A stretch of DNA of 64,000 nt from Allomyces macrogynus ATCC 38327 (GCA_000151295.1 GG745346.1:897448-961447); one strand, 5' to 3'. Numbered from the stretch's first letter, positions 11,801 through 23,557 are shown. The notes: generated by a model from the sequence alone, not told the origin. Numbers and translations are program-made.

Positions 11801-12158
11801 GCGCTGATCCTCGACGACCTTGAGCTCAGCTTGACGCACGGGTCGAGCGGGTCCGAGTTTGGGAACTTGGCGCTGACCTATCTCGGGCTCGCGAAGTTTG
11901 TGAAGCGGATTGGCGGGATGCTCGGGCGGTCCGCGGATCCGGTGACGGGCAGTTGCACGCTTGATGTGGAGGTGCGTTGCACCGTGGGTCCGTGGAGAAG
12001 GCGACGACGCGCGGGATTGTGTGATGCTGATGACTGGCGTCGGTATTAACCTTTAGGTGCCTTTGTCGCGACTTCGCGTGTGGGCGACTTTTCCGACCGC
12101 GCGGCCAGACGCGGAGACCAGGCCGGGTCGGAGACCGCGGCAGCAGCAGCAGCCGTAG
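8862..12158 (+). CDS. Membrane sensor copy A: CHASE-like ectodomain, PAS, degenerate histidine-kinase core
   Basis: First of three tandem paralogues, about 994 residues. Exons: 8862-9075, 9154-9284, 9361-9409, 9483-11971 and 12057-12158. The third intron needs a GC donor at 9410 to match the paralogues. Domains in order: cytosolic N-terminus; membrane span 1 (about 57-81); an extracytoplasmic region of about 265 residues resembling CHASE; span 2 (about 350-373, WPIVVGVILLVFFLFAAEF); a helix; and a PAS domain from about 405 (LPDCLLVVNAHGRILGINEA). A disordered loop of about 100 residues interrupts the PAS domain, which resumes at GTVRRKDGTSFPASISVN. After it comes a region laid out like a histidine kinase. 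The phosphoacceptor-helix equivalent SKESLLRFLARSLFPQTLS has no His at the expected place. VIGGELTQLRLLVAKML occupies the N-box position without its Asn. LTYLGLAKFVKRIGG resembles a G2 box. I infer a signalling pseudokinase; the ligand is unknown. Confidence 0.75.
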
Positions 12159-12451
12159 CAGTATCAGCAGAGGGCGCGTGCTGAAGAGGTTGATCGAAAA
12201 GAATGATTTGATGGCTTGTCCGCGTTGCTGTCAAACACAAAGGCTGCGGTCCCCAATTGTCCCCATGCCCATTCGCATGCCACACCAGCCCATTCTCATG
12301 CCACACCAATTGCACATACCCTTCGCACGACGACCCTCAATCAGCCCAAAGTCGCGCACGAACCGCACCACGAGTACTTGCACTTGAATCGGGCGCCGCA
12401 ACACTTCCATTATCATCTCCAAGACCGCCTTTTGTCACCAGCTTCGCCGCT

Positions 12452-15400
12452 ATGCCGACCGCGACGCTCCGACGGTCATTCCGCGACGCGGAGTTGCGAC
12501 CACCGACCATTAGCACCAGCGGCATGGGCAATGCGAATGACGCGACATCAGCGCTCAGCAGGAACGATGCCGCGGCGCCATGGGACAGCGGCGAGGATCG
12601 GCAACTTCGTCGCGACCAGTGGATCGCGCTCGCTGCCGCGGCGGCGGTGGCCTGCATTGGCGTCGGTTTGCATCAGCGCGCCCATCATGAGGACCTGTAT
12701 GGGCACGCGTCATGCTCGGCTCACGCAAAACTTGTGCCTCCAGGATGCGCACTTGCCCTGTATTTCCCGCTGCATGCCGTCGAGACGGGTCGGTTCCGCC
12801 GCGAGTGGATGTCAGCGTGCGAGCAGAACGTGCGGTTGCTCGATGTTGCGTTCAACCGGCAGCTGGCGGGCATGGTGCGTCACGACACTCGCACTCAAAC
12901 AGGCGGCATCGCTCTTTCCACTTTGATTGCGAAATTCACAAATATTCGTATCCGAAATACAATCAGGTCCTGAATGCCGCCGCGTACGCGTCGTCTGTGC
13001 CGATCATCAACCAAGGTGCGCTGTGGATGGCCAGTAGCAAGTGGAAACAGTCCATATGTCGTCGCTGCGCTGATACGAGTCGCCCTGCCACCAGATAACC
13101 TCATCATGTACGCCAACCACTCGTCCATGGACCAAAAAGTCACGTATTCCGTCTCGAATTCGCCCATCTTGTCCTACGATCAGCTCGACCGCTTCGAGTC
13201 GTACTATGGACGCAAAGTCTGGCCCAAGCCGCTCCCGCCCGAAGACGCCGTCTTGGTCAACGGCCGGCCAATTCTTGCACCAGTTCTCTTCATGTGCGGC
13301 TCTGTTCCTCACGCATTGGACGTTGGATCGATGCTCGCTCACCATCCGTATCACTTCGTAAATTGACCCACCAACTATTCTCTGGTCCTTCACGACTAGC
13401 TTTCCGACCTCATTGATCCCGACCGTCAGCGGCTTCAACCAGCTCTCAGACCCGTGGCGGCGCTCGGCCCTTGTCTCTCTTCTTCAATCGCCGTCGCAGC
13501 GCATCGCCATTTCCGATGGGCCTGTCACGGTCATCCCGACCAATACGCGTGGCTTCCAAGTGTGGGTCAAGGCCATGAACCGCACAACTGACACCAGTGC
13601 GCCGTTCACGTCGTGGTTGTCGGGCGCAACCGTCGAAATTAAGACGCTTCTCGGCGCAACGCTCGCGAACCGTACGACCGACCAGGGCGTGTTTGTCGAG
13701 GTGATCCACCGACGGGCCTCATCTACTCGACCGTGCCTAAGAACGACACGACGAGCCCGGCCCTGCACTCTTCGCGGCAGCTCACGATCCCAGTCCTCAA
13801 CCAACAGTGGACGTGCAAGTGCTGGGCGGCGACGCGGCTCCGCGATCGGTTTGTGTCCCCGCGGCCGTCAATTGTCGCGGCTGTGACCGCCATCTTTTTT
13901 CTGCTCGCGGCCGAAGTCGTGCGCCGCTTCGTGCTCCGATACTTTTCGTCTCGGCGGCTTCTCCAGCAATACCACGTCCAGAACCGACTGCTCTCGACGC
14001 TGTCACGGTACGCCAAGGCCATCATCGAGGCGCTGCCCGACTGTTTGCTGGTCGTCAACACGCACGGCAGGATATTGGGCATCAACAAGGTCGTGCTCGA
14101 TGTGACGGGCTACTCAGCCACCGAGCTCGAGTCGACTCCCATTACGGAAATCGTGTTCCCAATGATCCTCGACTTGGGGTTCCGCACGTCGTCGCTCCCT
14201 GTCACCGAGGGCATGACGCATGAAGATGGGTCACCCGCGCGCGCGGCATCTCCTCCCTTTATGCCATCTGCGAGCGTGCGGCCTGCACTACCGCGGACTG
14301 GCGACACAACTGACCCGCTGCTCGAGAACGGCGTTTTTGAGGGCACCGTGCGGCGCAGCGACGGGTCCACGTTTCTCGCGTCCATTGCCATCAACGCCAC
14401 GGCAGGAGTCGCGGACCGCCGCGCGATGCTCGAGCATGCGATTGCTGCGGGAGTCACGCCGCTCGTATCGCATCAGCAGCGGTTGCTCGTGGACGACGAG
14501 ATTGCGCAGATCGTGCTCTTCCACGATATCTCCGACCAGATCCAGACTCAGCGCAAGGCCGGCGCCGCGCGGTTCGACGAGCGCGAAGAGACGCAGACCA
14601 AGAACTCGCTGCTGCGGTTTCTCGCACAGGCGATGCTACCGCTGACGCTCGGGATGCACGACGCGCTCACGTGGGTCCAGAATTGTATGCACAACGCCGC
14701 GTTTGGGTCGGTCGAGTTTTGGCCCAGCGCGCTCATGCGGGACCGGCAAGTATCGGCGGCATCGGCGAACTTGCCGCCAGTCCTCCACACGCGCATCACG
14801 AGCCGGACGACGGCTGAGGATATTGATGCGGCTGCGGCCACGGCGCAGCATATGGTCGTGCTCATGGAGGACCTCGCGCTGTTGATTGGCACGCCGTTCT
14901 GCGCCGCGCGCCAGGAGGCAGATTCGGTGGAGGGCGTGTCGCTCCACGAGTTGCAGGCTGACGCGCTGCGCGCGCAAGACGAGCGGATCATTTCGAAGCA
15001 ATTACGCGTGACGGCCGCCGTCGATCCGCCGTCAATGGTCATGGGTGGACAACTCGCAACGCTGCGCATCCTTATGGCCAAGATGCTCTATCTTGGGTCG
15101 TCGGTTGCCCTGCCAGGCGCCGAGTGGAGGATCACATATGCGGTCACAAAAGCAGACCGTGCTGCGGCCAGCTCCCCGTCGCCCACGATCTCGACGGTGT
15201 CATCAACCAGCTCAGGTCGCAGCAGCAGCGTGTCCGTGACCACGCCGACACGACGACCGCGCGCGTCCCGGCGGCGAGATGCGCTAACCGTGCCGCCGGT
15301 GCAGAACCACCTTGAATCGGTCGATCCTGCGCCGCTCGCGATTCACCTGCATCAAACGCTCTCGGCCATGGACAAGTCGGTGATTCTCGACGACCTCGAA

Positions 15401-15744
15401 CTGAGTTTGCAGTATGGGTCGCGCGGCAGCGATTTCGGCAGCTTGGCGCTCACTTTTGTCGGGCTCGCGACGTTTGTCAAGCGGATTGGCGGCGTGCTCG
15501 AGCGGTCGGCCGATCCGGTCACGGGCGCGTGCACGCTGGACGTCGAGGTACGTTGGTTCGAGTACTTCTCGTGCAAGAGTAATATCTGCTCGCGCGGGCC
15601 TGATCCATCTTGCTCTGGTCGAAATAGGTGCCATTGGCGCCGCTTCACGTGTGGGCGAGACTCCCGGCCGTTCGCGGGCCAGATATTGAAATCAGAGCGG
15701 CTCGGAGAACGCGGCAGCAGCCGTTGCAGCAGCAGAAAAGTTAA
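12452..15744 (+). pseudogene. Membrane sensor copy B, same family, with a frameshift
   Basis: Second paralogue. Exons: 12452-12665, 12744-12874, 12967-13015, 13095-13293, 13400-15547 and 15628-15744; introns are 78, 92, 79, 106 and 80 bp. The N-terminus MPTATLRRS is shared with copy C, and 12452 is the first ATG in this frame. Domain order equals copy A: span 1, CHASE-like ectodomain, span 2, PAS with inserted loop, degenerate histidine-kinase core ending FVKRIGGVLERSADPV. Near 13706-13713 the frame breaks inside the ectodomain. Copies A and C read IHPTG followed by an acidic residue. Copy B lacks four nucleotides relative to them, so translation runs out of frame unless this is an assembly error. 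Downstream of the break the correct frame stays open for more than 1.8 kb, so the lesion is recent or a sequence error. Labelled a pseudogene for that reason only. Confidence 0.65.
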
Positions 15745-16058
15745 AAAATGTAAATAGGGGTGCTTTTTTTGTCAAGGAAACGGTGGTGACCATGTTTGTG
15801 ATCCGCTGGGGCCAGGCCGTCGCTGGCCAGCATTTTCCAGGCTTCGATGTCTGGAACGTTCTCGACAGATCGTCGAATATCCATGGAAATGACGCTTCGT
15901 GATGTGCACTTCGTCGCTGCAGACCGTCTTCCCCCCTCGCAACCCGAACCTCGATCTGATCCATGGCCGCTCGCGAGTGTGTGACAGTACCTGCAGTCGA
16001 ATCGGGAGCTGCAAAAGCCAACATCGCCGCCGACACCGCCACGACCGTCACCGCTGCG
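15745..16058. other. Intergenic, sensor copies B/C
   Basis: Short spacer in the tandem array. An in-frame ATG at 15963 (MAARECVTVPAVESGAA) could extend copy C by 32 residues. The matching stretch upstream of copy B is partly similar in sequence but has no ATG, so I kept it outside the gene. Confidence 0.4.
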
Positions 16059-19000
16059 ATGCCGACTGCGACGCTCCGCCGGTCACGCCGTGCAGACGCG
16101 GCGCCCCGAGCGTCGGGCACGAGCAGCAGCGCCGGCAACGCCAACGAAGCGACGCCCGCGCTCGGCACTAGCGCTGCCGCGGCGCCCTGGAACAGCTACG
16201 ACGAGGACCGGCAGCGACGGCGTTGGCAGTGGATCGCGTTTGCCGCCGCGGTGGCCGTCGTGGGCGTGGGCATTGGTGAGCATCATCAGCGCGGCCATCA
16301 TGGTGGCTTGCAGACAACGCGTCATAACCAGCGCACGCCAAACTTGTCCCTCCAGGATGCGCGCTCGCCCTATATTTTCCGCTGCACGCTGTCGAAACGA
16401 GCCGGTTCCGCGACGAGTTCAAGTCGGCGTGCGAGCAGAACGTGCGGCTACTCGACGTCGCGTTCAATCGACAGTTGGCGGGAACGGTGCGTGTGCCCCT
16501 GTGAACACGCGGAACCACCACGATTTCCACTAAAATGACCGCCTTCGGCTCCATCGGAAGCTGTTGAACGCGGCAGCGTACGTGTCGTCCGTGCCGAATG
16601 TCAGAGAAGGTGCTTTGCTTGCGACCGAGTTGCGCGGATGTGGTCGAACACTCACTCTCGTCGTTCTCTCTTGCTATTTGTTTCAGAGGCGCTCGTCATG
16701 TACGCAAACAACTCGTCGCTCGACAGGAACACCACATTCTCCCTCTCGAACGCGCCCGTCTTGTCGTACGACCAGCTCGCTCAAATCGAGTCGCACTACG
16801 GGCGCACTGTCTGGCCCAAACCACTCCCGCCCAAAGACGCCGTCTTGGTCGACGGCCGGCCGATTCTCTCGCCGGTTCTCTTCATGTGCGATTGAAATTT
16901 TTTGGCATGCGGCTTTCGGCCGTTGATTTGGTCATGCCTGGCCGCGTTCTGATTGATCGGCCTCCGCTTGTCTCGTCCACATAGCGTTCCACCAACTCTA
17001 GCCACGACCGTCGGCGGGTTCAACCAGCTCACCGACCCGCGGCGCCGCTCGGCTCTTCTCACCCTGCTTCGATCGCCCACGCAACGCGTAGCCATGTCGG
17101 ACGGGCCCGTCACGATCATTCCGACCAACGAGCGCGGGTTCATTATCTGGGTAAAGGCCATGAGCCGCACGACAGCCGATGCCGACACGCCCTTCACGTC
17201 GTGGCTGTCGGCGGCAACGATCGAAATCACGACGCTGCTCGGCGCGACGCTCTCCAACCACAAGACGACCGAGGGCGTGTTTGTCGAGATCATCCACCCG
17301 ACGGGCGATTTGATCTTTTCGACTGTGCCCAACAACGACACGCGGAGACGGGATCTGCACTCGTCGTGGCAGCTCATAGTCCCGGTGCTCAACCAGCAGT
17401 GGACGTGCAAGTGCTGGGCATCGAACCAATTCCAAAACAGCCTCGTTACCCGGTGGCCATCGGTGGTCGGCGCCGTCACGGCCATTATTTTCTTGCTCGC
17501 GGGCGAGGCCCTCCGTCGTGGCGTGCTCCGATACTTTTCATCTCGGCGGCTTCTCCAGCAATACCACGTCCAGAACCGACTGCTCTCGACGTTGTCACGG
17601 TACTCCAAGGCCATCATCGAGGCGCTGCCCGACTGTTTGCTGGTCGTGAACGAGCGCGGCCGGATATTGGGTATCAACAAGGCCGTGCTCGACGTGACGG
17701 GCTACTCGGTCCTGGAGCTCGAGACGACGCCCGTGACCGAGATTGTGTTCCCGATGATCCTTGACTTGCGGTTCCGCACGCCGTCGCTCGCTCCCTCGGA
17801 ATACGCGCCCACCAGCCCGCTCGCGCGGGCTCCCGCGGCACCGCGCGCATTCCAGCCCACAGCGGCGCACCCGTGGACGACGTCGTCGTCTCGCTCGGCC
17901 GCGGACAATACGTCTGCGCGACGTATTGTGATCGCCGAACCACCGACGATGCTTGCGTCGTTCGACACGGCGTCCTCCGACGAGTCCGGCAACATGCTTG
18001 ACGTCGGGTTCTTTGAGGGCACCGTGCGACGCAGCGATGGAACCACGTTCCTTGCGTCGATTGCCGTTAATGCGACGACGGGGATCGAGGACCGCCGTGC
18101 GATGCTCGATCACGCGATTGCTGCCGGGGTCACGCCGCTGATCTCGCTCCAGCGGCAGCTGCTCGATGATGAGATTGCGCAGGTCGTGCTCTTCCATGAC
18201 ATTTCCGACCAAATCCAGGCGCAGCGCATGGCCGGCGCCGCGCGCGGTGAGGAGCGCGAGGCGACAAAAAGCAAGAATTCCCTGTTGCGGTTCCTGGCAC
18301 AGGCACTGTTGCCACAGACGCTCGGGATCCACGACGCGCTCGTGAGCATTCAGCACCGGATTCGCGGCGTCGCGCTTGGTCCGGACGCGCCGCTCCGGGC
18401 ACGCCAAGCGTCGGGTGATTCGATGGAGCTGCCGCTGAACATTCACGCGCGTATCTCGAGCCGAACGGCGGACGAAGACATTGATGCGGCCACGGCAACC
18501 GCACAACACATGGTCGTGCTCATGGAAGACCTCGCGCTCCTGATCGGCACGCCGTTCTGTGCGCGGTACCGAGGGGATACTTCTCCGCCGACTGCGGGCG
18601 TGTCTCTCCACCGGTTGCAGGCCGAGGCGCTGCACGCACAGGCCAACCGGACCGCCGCTAAGCACATGCGCGTGACCACCGCCGTCGATCCGCCGTCGGT
18701 GGTCGTCGGCGGGAACCTCACGACGCTGCGCGTGCTCATGGCGAAGATGCTCTATCTCGGGTCGTCGGTTGCGCTTCCTGACTCCACATGGGACATCAAG
18801 TACACGGTCACGCACGCGGACCGCGCATTCGAACGGTCACCGTCACCCACGACGTCGACGAGTACGGGCCGCAGCAGCAGCGTGTCAGTGACCGCGCCGA
18901 CGCACCGGCCACGGCCGTGTCGGCTCCGCGACGCTTCGCACGTGCCCTCCGCACACCAACAGGAGGAGCCGGTGTCGTGTGCGCCGCTCTCGATTCATTT

Positions 19001-19357
19001 GCGGCAGACGCTCTCAGCCATGGATAAGTCGGTGATCCTGGACGATCTCGAGCTGAGCTTGCAGCACGGGTCGCGTGGGAGTGATTTTGGCAGCTTGGCG
19101 CTCACGTTTGTTGGGCTCGCGACGTTTGTCAAGCGGATCGGTGGGGTGCTGGTGCGGTCGGACGGTCCGGTCACAGGCGCGTGCACGTTCGACGTGGAGG
19201 TGCGCTACCCAGGTTGCGAATCAGGGTGGACAGTGTGCGTTGTACTGACGCGTTGGAGGAGGGATAGGTCCCGCTCGCGCAGCTCGACGTGTGGGTCACG
19301 TTCCCGTCGGTGAGAGGCGCTGGCACTGACAACCATGTTGCGCAAGGACTCGAGTAG
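16059..19357 (+). CDS. Membrane sensor copy C: CHASE-like ectodomain, PAS, degenerate histidine-kinase core
   Basis: Third paralogue, 966 residues from 16059 or 998 from the ATG at 15963. Exons: 16059-16275, 16356-16486, 16561-16609, 16687-16885, 16985-19199 and 19268-19357; introns are 80, 74, 77, 99 and 68 bp. Intron positions and phases match copy B exactly. It starts MPTATLRRS; span 1 crosses the first intron (VVGVGIG/CALALYFPLH). The CHASE-like ectodomain holds YANNSSLDRNTTFSLSNAP and IHPTGDLIFSTVP, and span 2 follows. The PAS domain begins LPDCLLVVNERGRILGINKA and is split by a loop of about 90 residues. The histidine-kinase-like core has SLLRFLAQALLPQTLGIHDA (no phosphoacceptor His at the expected place), MVVLMEDLALLIGTPF and LTFVGLATFVKRIGGVL. 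It is intact, so at least copies A and C should make protein. Closer to B than to A by intron content and N-terminus. Confidence 0.75.
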
Positions 19358-19797
19358 GGAGTTGCTTTCTGCGTCCGCTATCGCTGGTCGGTGGCGGAAG
19401 GATTCGCTCGAGGTTGTTGATTGCCTCTTTCGCAATGATTTCCCTACGCAATTCGTCCTGGTTGAATGTGACATGCTTCTTTCTCGCTTCAACTTGGCGG
19501 CTCCTACTCGCCCACGCTGGAAACTCCTCCACACTGGCCTTCCCTTTCTATTTATCCCATATCCAGTTGCTGCCGCTGCTCATTTTCGCGTCGAGTAACG
19601 TTCTCCACCAGCTGTCGTCCCAATTCTCGCTCGTTGACTTGCTGCGGGAGTGTCCGAAGGTTCGGGATCATGTGCTCAACGCTCTTTTCTCCCGTCCGGC
19701 CTGCCATTGAGTGCGCTGGTCGTTCAGGATTGCGCCTCCCATCTCTTCCTGTAACTGCGAATAACCAGGTGTAATGAATGGTGCAAACGACGTGGAT
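19358..19797. other. Intergenic between sensor array and DinB-like gene (tail to tail)
   Basis: 3' flanks of two convergent genes. AT-richer than its surroundings. Short ORFs are present but none resembles a known protein. Confidence 0.4.
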
Positions 19798-20549
19798 TTA
19801 CTTTCCAGGCACGGCCGGCAGCGTGATCACGTCCATTTCTGGCGGCTTGTACCCAAACTTGGCAATCGCGGCCGAGATTTGGCCGCGGTGGTGCGTGCCT
19901 GTTGATCGATCCGCACAAGCAATCGTCAGCCAGCTGACTCACCAGGAGCAAAGGAGAGGAGGGGTGGAGAGATATGTGCCGTGGTTGAAGACGTGGTGCA
20001 GAATCTGCCACAGCGGCTTGATGAACGTGTGGCCCGCCGAATTGAAGTAGATGACGTCCTTGGTCAAGTCGGCCTCGGCCAGCGACGAGACGTACGTGAC
20101 CCACTTGGAGCTCTACATCGTCGCATCGCGCGTGTTCCGTCAGACCCGATCGGCTAACGCAACCGCGCAAAACGAACCCGCCCATCCGCATTCCGTACCT
20201 GATCCGCCAACTCAAAGCACACCTGGTCGCGCTCCGTCGCATACCCTTCCCACAGATTCGTCGTGTCGTCGGGTTTCGCATAAAACGGCGTGGCGGTCGC
20301 CGCCTGCGGGCGCCAATAGTTCATGGCCTCCTCGTAGGCCGGATTGTTCTTGTAGGACCCCGTCACGCGCATGTACCAGATGCGTTCGGCGAGCAAAATG
20401 TGCGTGAGCGTCGCGTGCACCGACCGGAAACACAGGCCGGCGTGCGCGTGGTAGTGGTCCTTGGACATGGCTTGCACAGAGCGCATGGTAATGTCATTGG
20501 CCCACTGGTTGCTGCGCGCTTGGAACGCGACGAGCGATTTCATGGCCAT
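19798..20549 (-). CDS. DinB-family four-helix protein
   Basis: Small protein of 194 residues in three exons, 20199-20549, 19980-20112 and 19899-boundary 19798-19898; introns are 86 and 81 bp. It fits the DinB superfamily of metal-binding four-helix bundles, which includes bacterial thiol transferases and many uncharacterised proteins. The first His-bearing helix reads SVHATLTHILLAERIWYMR. The second, with the paired His typical of the fold, reads HVFNHGTHHRGQISAAIAKF and is created only by splicing. The C-terminus is DVITLPAVPGK. The second intron has a GC donor (at 19979). No GT site gives this conserved helix, so the unusual donor decides the model. Function in fungi is unknown; I make no substrate claim. 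Confidence 0.85.
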
Positions 20550-20875
20550 GGTTGGTGGTCGGTCGGTGGTGGTGCGGGTGATCGCGGCGTTACGGTTCGG
20601 GAGTGCTGGTGCAGTCGTTGGCGGCGGTGGGCTGCAGCCGGGGACCGCAATATATATATACGCGGGCAGCAAGGCGGAGCAAAAGGTCGTATTTAGGGAA
20701 CAGTCAGCGTCGGCGCCGGTCCGACTGCGGCCGGTTGGGGGATGGTCGCCACATGCGATGCGCAGCGATGCAAATGTAGAGCCCATGCTTGCATGTGACC
20801 GCGTGACACCGCTTCTCTGCCCCGACCTTGCACAACTGTCGCGATCAGCCAACTTCTTCCTTTCTAATCCACAAA
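20550..20875. other. Intergenic, DinB-like promoter / TOP3 3' flank
   Basis: Upstream region of the DinB-like gene. It contains the TATA-like run described separately; nothing else seen. Confidence 0.4.
20650..20660 (-). promoter_or_regulatory. TATA-box-like run upstream of the DinB-like gene
   Basis: An uninterrupted alternating A/T run (ATATATATATA) about 100 bp upstream of the DinB-like ATG. It stands out in strongly GC-rich surroundings. A run of the same kind sits at almost the same distance upstream of the UBC-F-box-TerD gene. Its role is inferred from position only. Confidence 0.4.
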
Positions 20876-23557
20876 TCACCCACCTCTGCGTTTGTTTACG
20901 CGCCCGCCGCGAGTCCTCGGTCCTTTCCTGGCCCCCCTTCCCCCACTTTCTCGCGACCCGCGCCCTCCGCCGCCACGCCCACCACGCGCACTCCTTCCGC
21001 CGCGACCCCCTCGCCCGCCACCGGCCGCCGCGTCGCCCGCCAAGTCGTCGGCCCACTCAAAGAACCGGCACTGGTCGGCCTGCGACACTTTCGGACACGT
21101 GTAGAACGAGCGGCCCTTGTTGGGCCCGTCTTTGCCGACTGTCTTGACGACAGCGACGAGGCCGCATTGGCACATGCGGTCGTCGGTGTCGGGCGTGTTC
21201 TAGATCTCGAGCAAGGTGAGCGCGCGTCGCGGGGAGTTGTCAAAAAGGAAGTGGTGCGCGTACCGTGGCAAACATGCCGACGGCGAGATCGTACGGCAGG
21301 CCCCCAGGCCCGGGTGGGGGCGGGAACGGCGGTCGAAAGCCGGGCGCGCCGGGGTACCCGCCGCCACCACCGGGCGGTGGGTAATGGTTGTTGGGCGGTG
21401 GCGGGTAGTTATTGTTCGGCTGGGGTGGTGGCGGTTGGTACGGCCGATTCGCGGGCGGCGCTGGTGGTCGCGGCGCACCGTTTCCACGAAACCCACCCCC
21501 ACCCCCACCCCCACCTCCCCCACCGCCAAACCCTCCTCTACCGCCCCCACCTTGCCTCGGCCTCGGCGGCAAGTCGCGAGGCTCGGCATTCAGCCTGCGC
21601 GCAAAGCACTGCTCGATCTGCGCGGCGCGCACGACCGCGCGGCGGTAGACGCTCTGGAACTGACGCAATGCCTGGTCAACGACCTGCCCTTTCTGTTTTC
21701 GCGCCGTTGCAAATCGCGACCAAGTCGGCCTCCATGGCCGCGCGCAAGTGCGGTTTCGCCCAACGACTGCGTCGTCAGCGCATCAAACGCCTCGACCAGC
21801 GCGATCCCGAGCGTCGTCGGGAAAAGGACGTGGTTTCCACCGCCGCCGCCGCCGCGGCCGGCATTACCCGCGTCCATGGCCGCGGGCCCACCGCCCTGGG
21901 CCGCCGCGGCAGGTTGCTTGACGACATACTTACGCTCGAGAATTTTCTTGATATGTTCGTGAATCGTCGCGTCGGTGCCGATCCCGTTCGCGTCCATGAG
22001 CGCAATCAAGTCGGCTTCCGTGAGCAGCGACGGGGGCGACGTGCGGCCCTCCTTCATTTCACACACGCGCGGGATAAACTCTTCGTGCAACTGGAATGGC
22101 GGGAGCTCGTGCGTCGTCCACCGGTCGTACGGGTAGACGTCGAGGTAGTTGCGCTCGTAGACGGTCAGGCCCGACGCGGTAAACGACTCGCCCGCAAGCA
22201 GGATCCCGACGGTGGCTTCGGCGCCGACGGCGTCGCGCGAGCACGCGGCCAGGAACCGCCGCGTGATTAGTTCGTAGACGCGTTTCTCGTCGCCGGCCAG
22301 GTTGGACACTTGCCGCGTCGGGTGGATCGGCGGATGCGCCTTGTCATTCTTGCCGCCCTTGCGCGGCCGCTCAAACATGTTGGGTCGGCGGCCGGCGGGC
22401 ACGTGGTCGGCCGGCGGCGGGTTTAGGAGAGCGGCCGCGTACCCGCCCCATTCCGGGTGCGCCGCCTGCATTTCGACGAGCGGGCGCAGGTCGACGGCGT
22501 CTTCAAACTCGTTGGTTTCCGTGCGCGGGTACGAGACGATACCCTGCTGGTAGAGCCGTTCCGCGATATTCATGACCTGGTCCGACGGCATGCGCAGGTA
22601 CCGCACGCCGAGCTTTTGCAGCTCGACCGTCGTAAGGGGGAGCGGTTTCCATTTGGATTTCGGGCGCGTTGCGACGTGCACGATGCGCGCGGTCGGGTTC
22701 GTCACACAGCCCTCGAATAAGACCAGACACAGCGCGCGGTCGTAGACGCGGCCGCGCGCCCACGTGAAGTGACATTGCGTGGGTGGCAAGTGCGGTGCCG
22801 CGGGCATGCGCTGCGCGACCACGTCAATGTACCAGAAGGGTTCCGGCACGAACCGGTCCACCTTGTGGAACGCGTCGACGACAAACCCGAGCGTTGGGAA
22901 CTGGCACGACCCGTAGGAGAGCACCTGGTCCTGCAAGTCGACGAACCGGTCGCGGAACCGCATCGTCAGGAACCGCGTGAACGCGGCGCCGATGCGTAAA
23001 TCGAGTTCCGACCGCGCGTCGACGGCCTCGCTCTGCCGCAGATCGAGGTCGACGAGGTGTTGCATGGCGCGGTGCAGTTCGCGCGCCTGAATCACGGAAA
23101 ATCGCGCGCGCTTCACTTGGATCCGCGGGTTGGCGGCGCGGCAGACGGCCGCGACTTCGGCACCAATGTTCTCTCCCTCGCGGTCGCAGTCGGTCCAGAT
23201 AACGAGTAAGTCGGCGCGGCGTGCCTCGAGCTGCAGGTTGGTCTCGACGTCGCGGTGCGTTTCGGTCACGGCCTTGGTGAGATCGGCCTCGAAGAAGAGC
23301 GCCTCGGGCGCTTCCACTTGCCAGTTGCGGTCAATGTTGCCGACGAAATGGTGCTCCATCAAGTGGCCGAGGACAGACGTCACGACCATTTCCACGTCGC
23401 CGACGCCCTGGCGCGCATACTGCGGCAGGCGGTAGGCGAAATCAAAGTTCTTACAGTAGCGGTGACGGCCCGGACGCGAGCGTGCGGCGCCGCCGGAGAG
23501 CAGCTCGGCGACCGACTTGGCAATGGACGGTTTTTCGGCAACGCAGAGCACGCGCAT
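20876..23557 (-). CDS. TOP3: DNA topoisomerase III (type IA) with C-terminal GRF zinc finger; two apparent frameshifts
   Basis: Type IA topoisomerase, partner of RecQ helicases in resolving recombination intermediates. Exons: 21264-23557 and 20876-21199, with a 64-bp intron. The TOPRIM domain opens MRVLCVAEKPSIAKSVAELL and carries WTDCDREGENIG. The catalytic tyrosine lies in GIVSYPRTETNEF. NGIGTDATIHEHIKKILERKY is also typical, spanning about residues 520-545. The conserved core continues through ALTTQSLGETALA, but the next conserved blocks lie in other frames: AMEADLVAICNGAKTE in one, QVVDQALRQFQSVYRRAVV in a third. Each break (near 21736-21745 and 21686-21700) needs one base fewer to restore frame. 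They may be sequence errors. Then come Gly/Pro-rich repeats and a GRF zinc finger (MCQCGLVAVVKTVGKDGPNK and CRFFEWADD), followed by an Arg/Gly-rich tail. Confidence 0.9.

Noticed and set aside
17595..18815. 406-codon minus-strand frame under sensor copy C
   Set aside because: Antisense shadow; the plus-strand frame is conserved in three copies.
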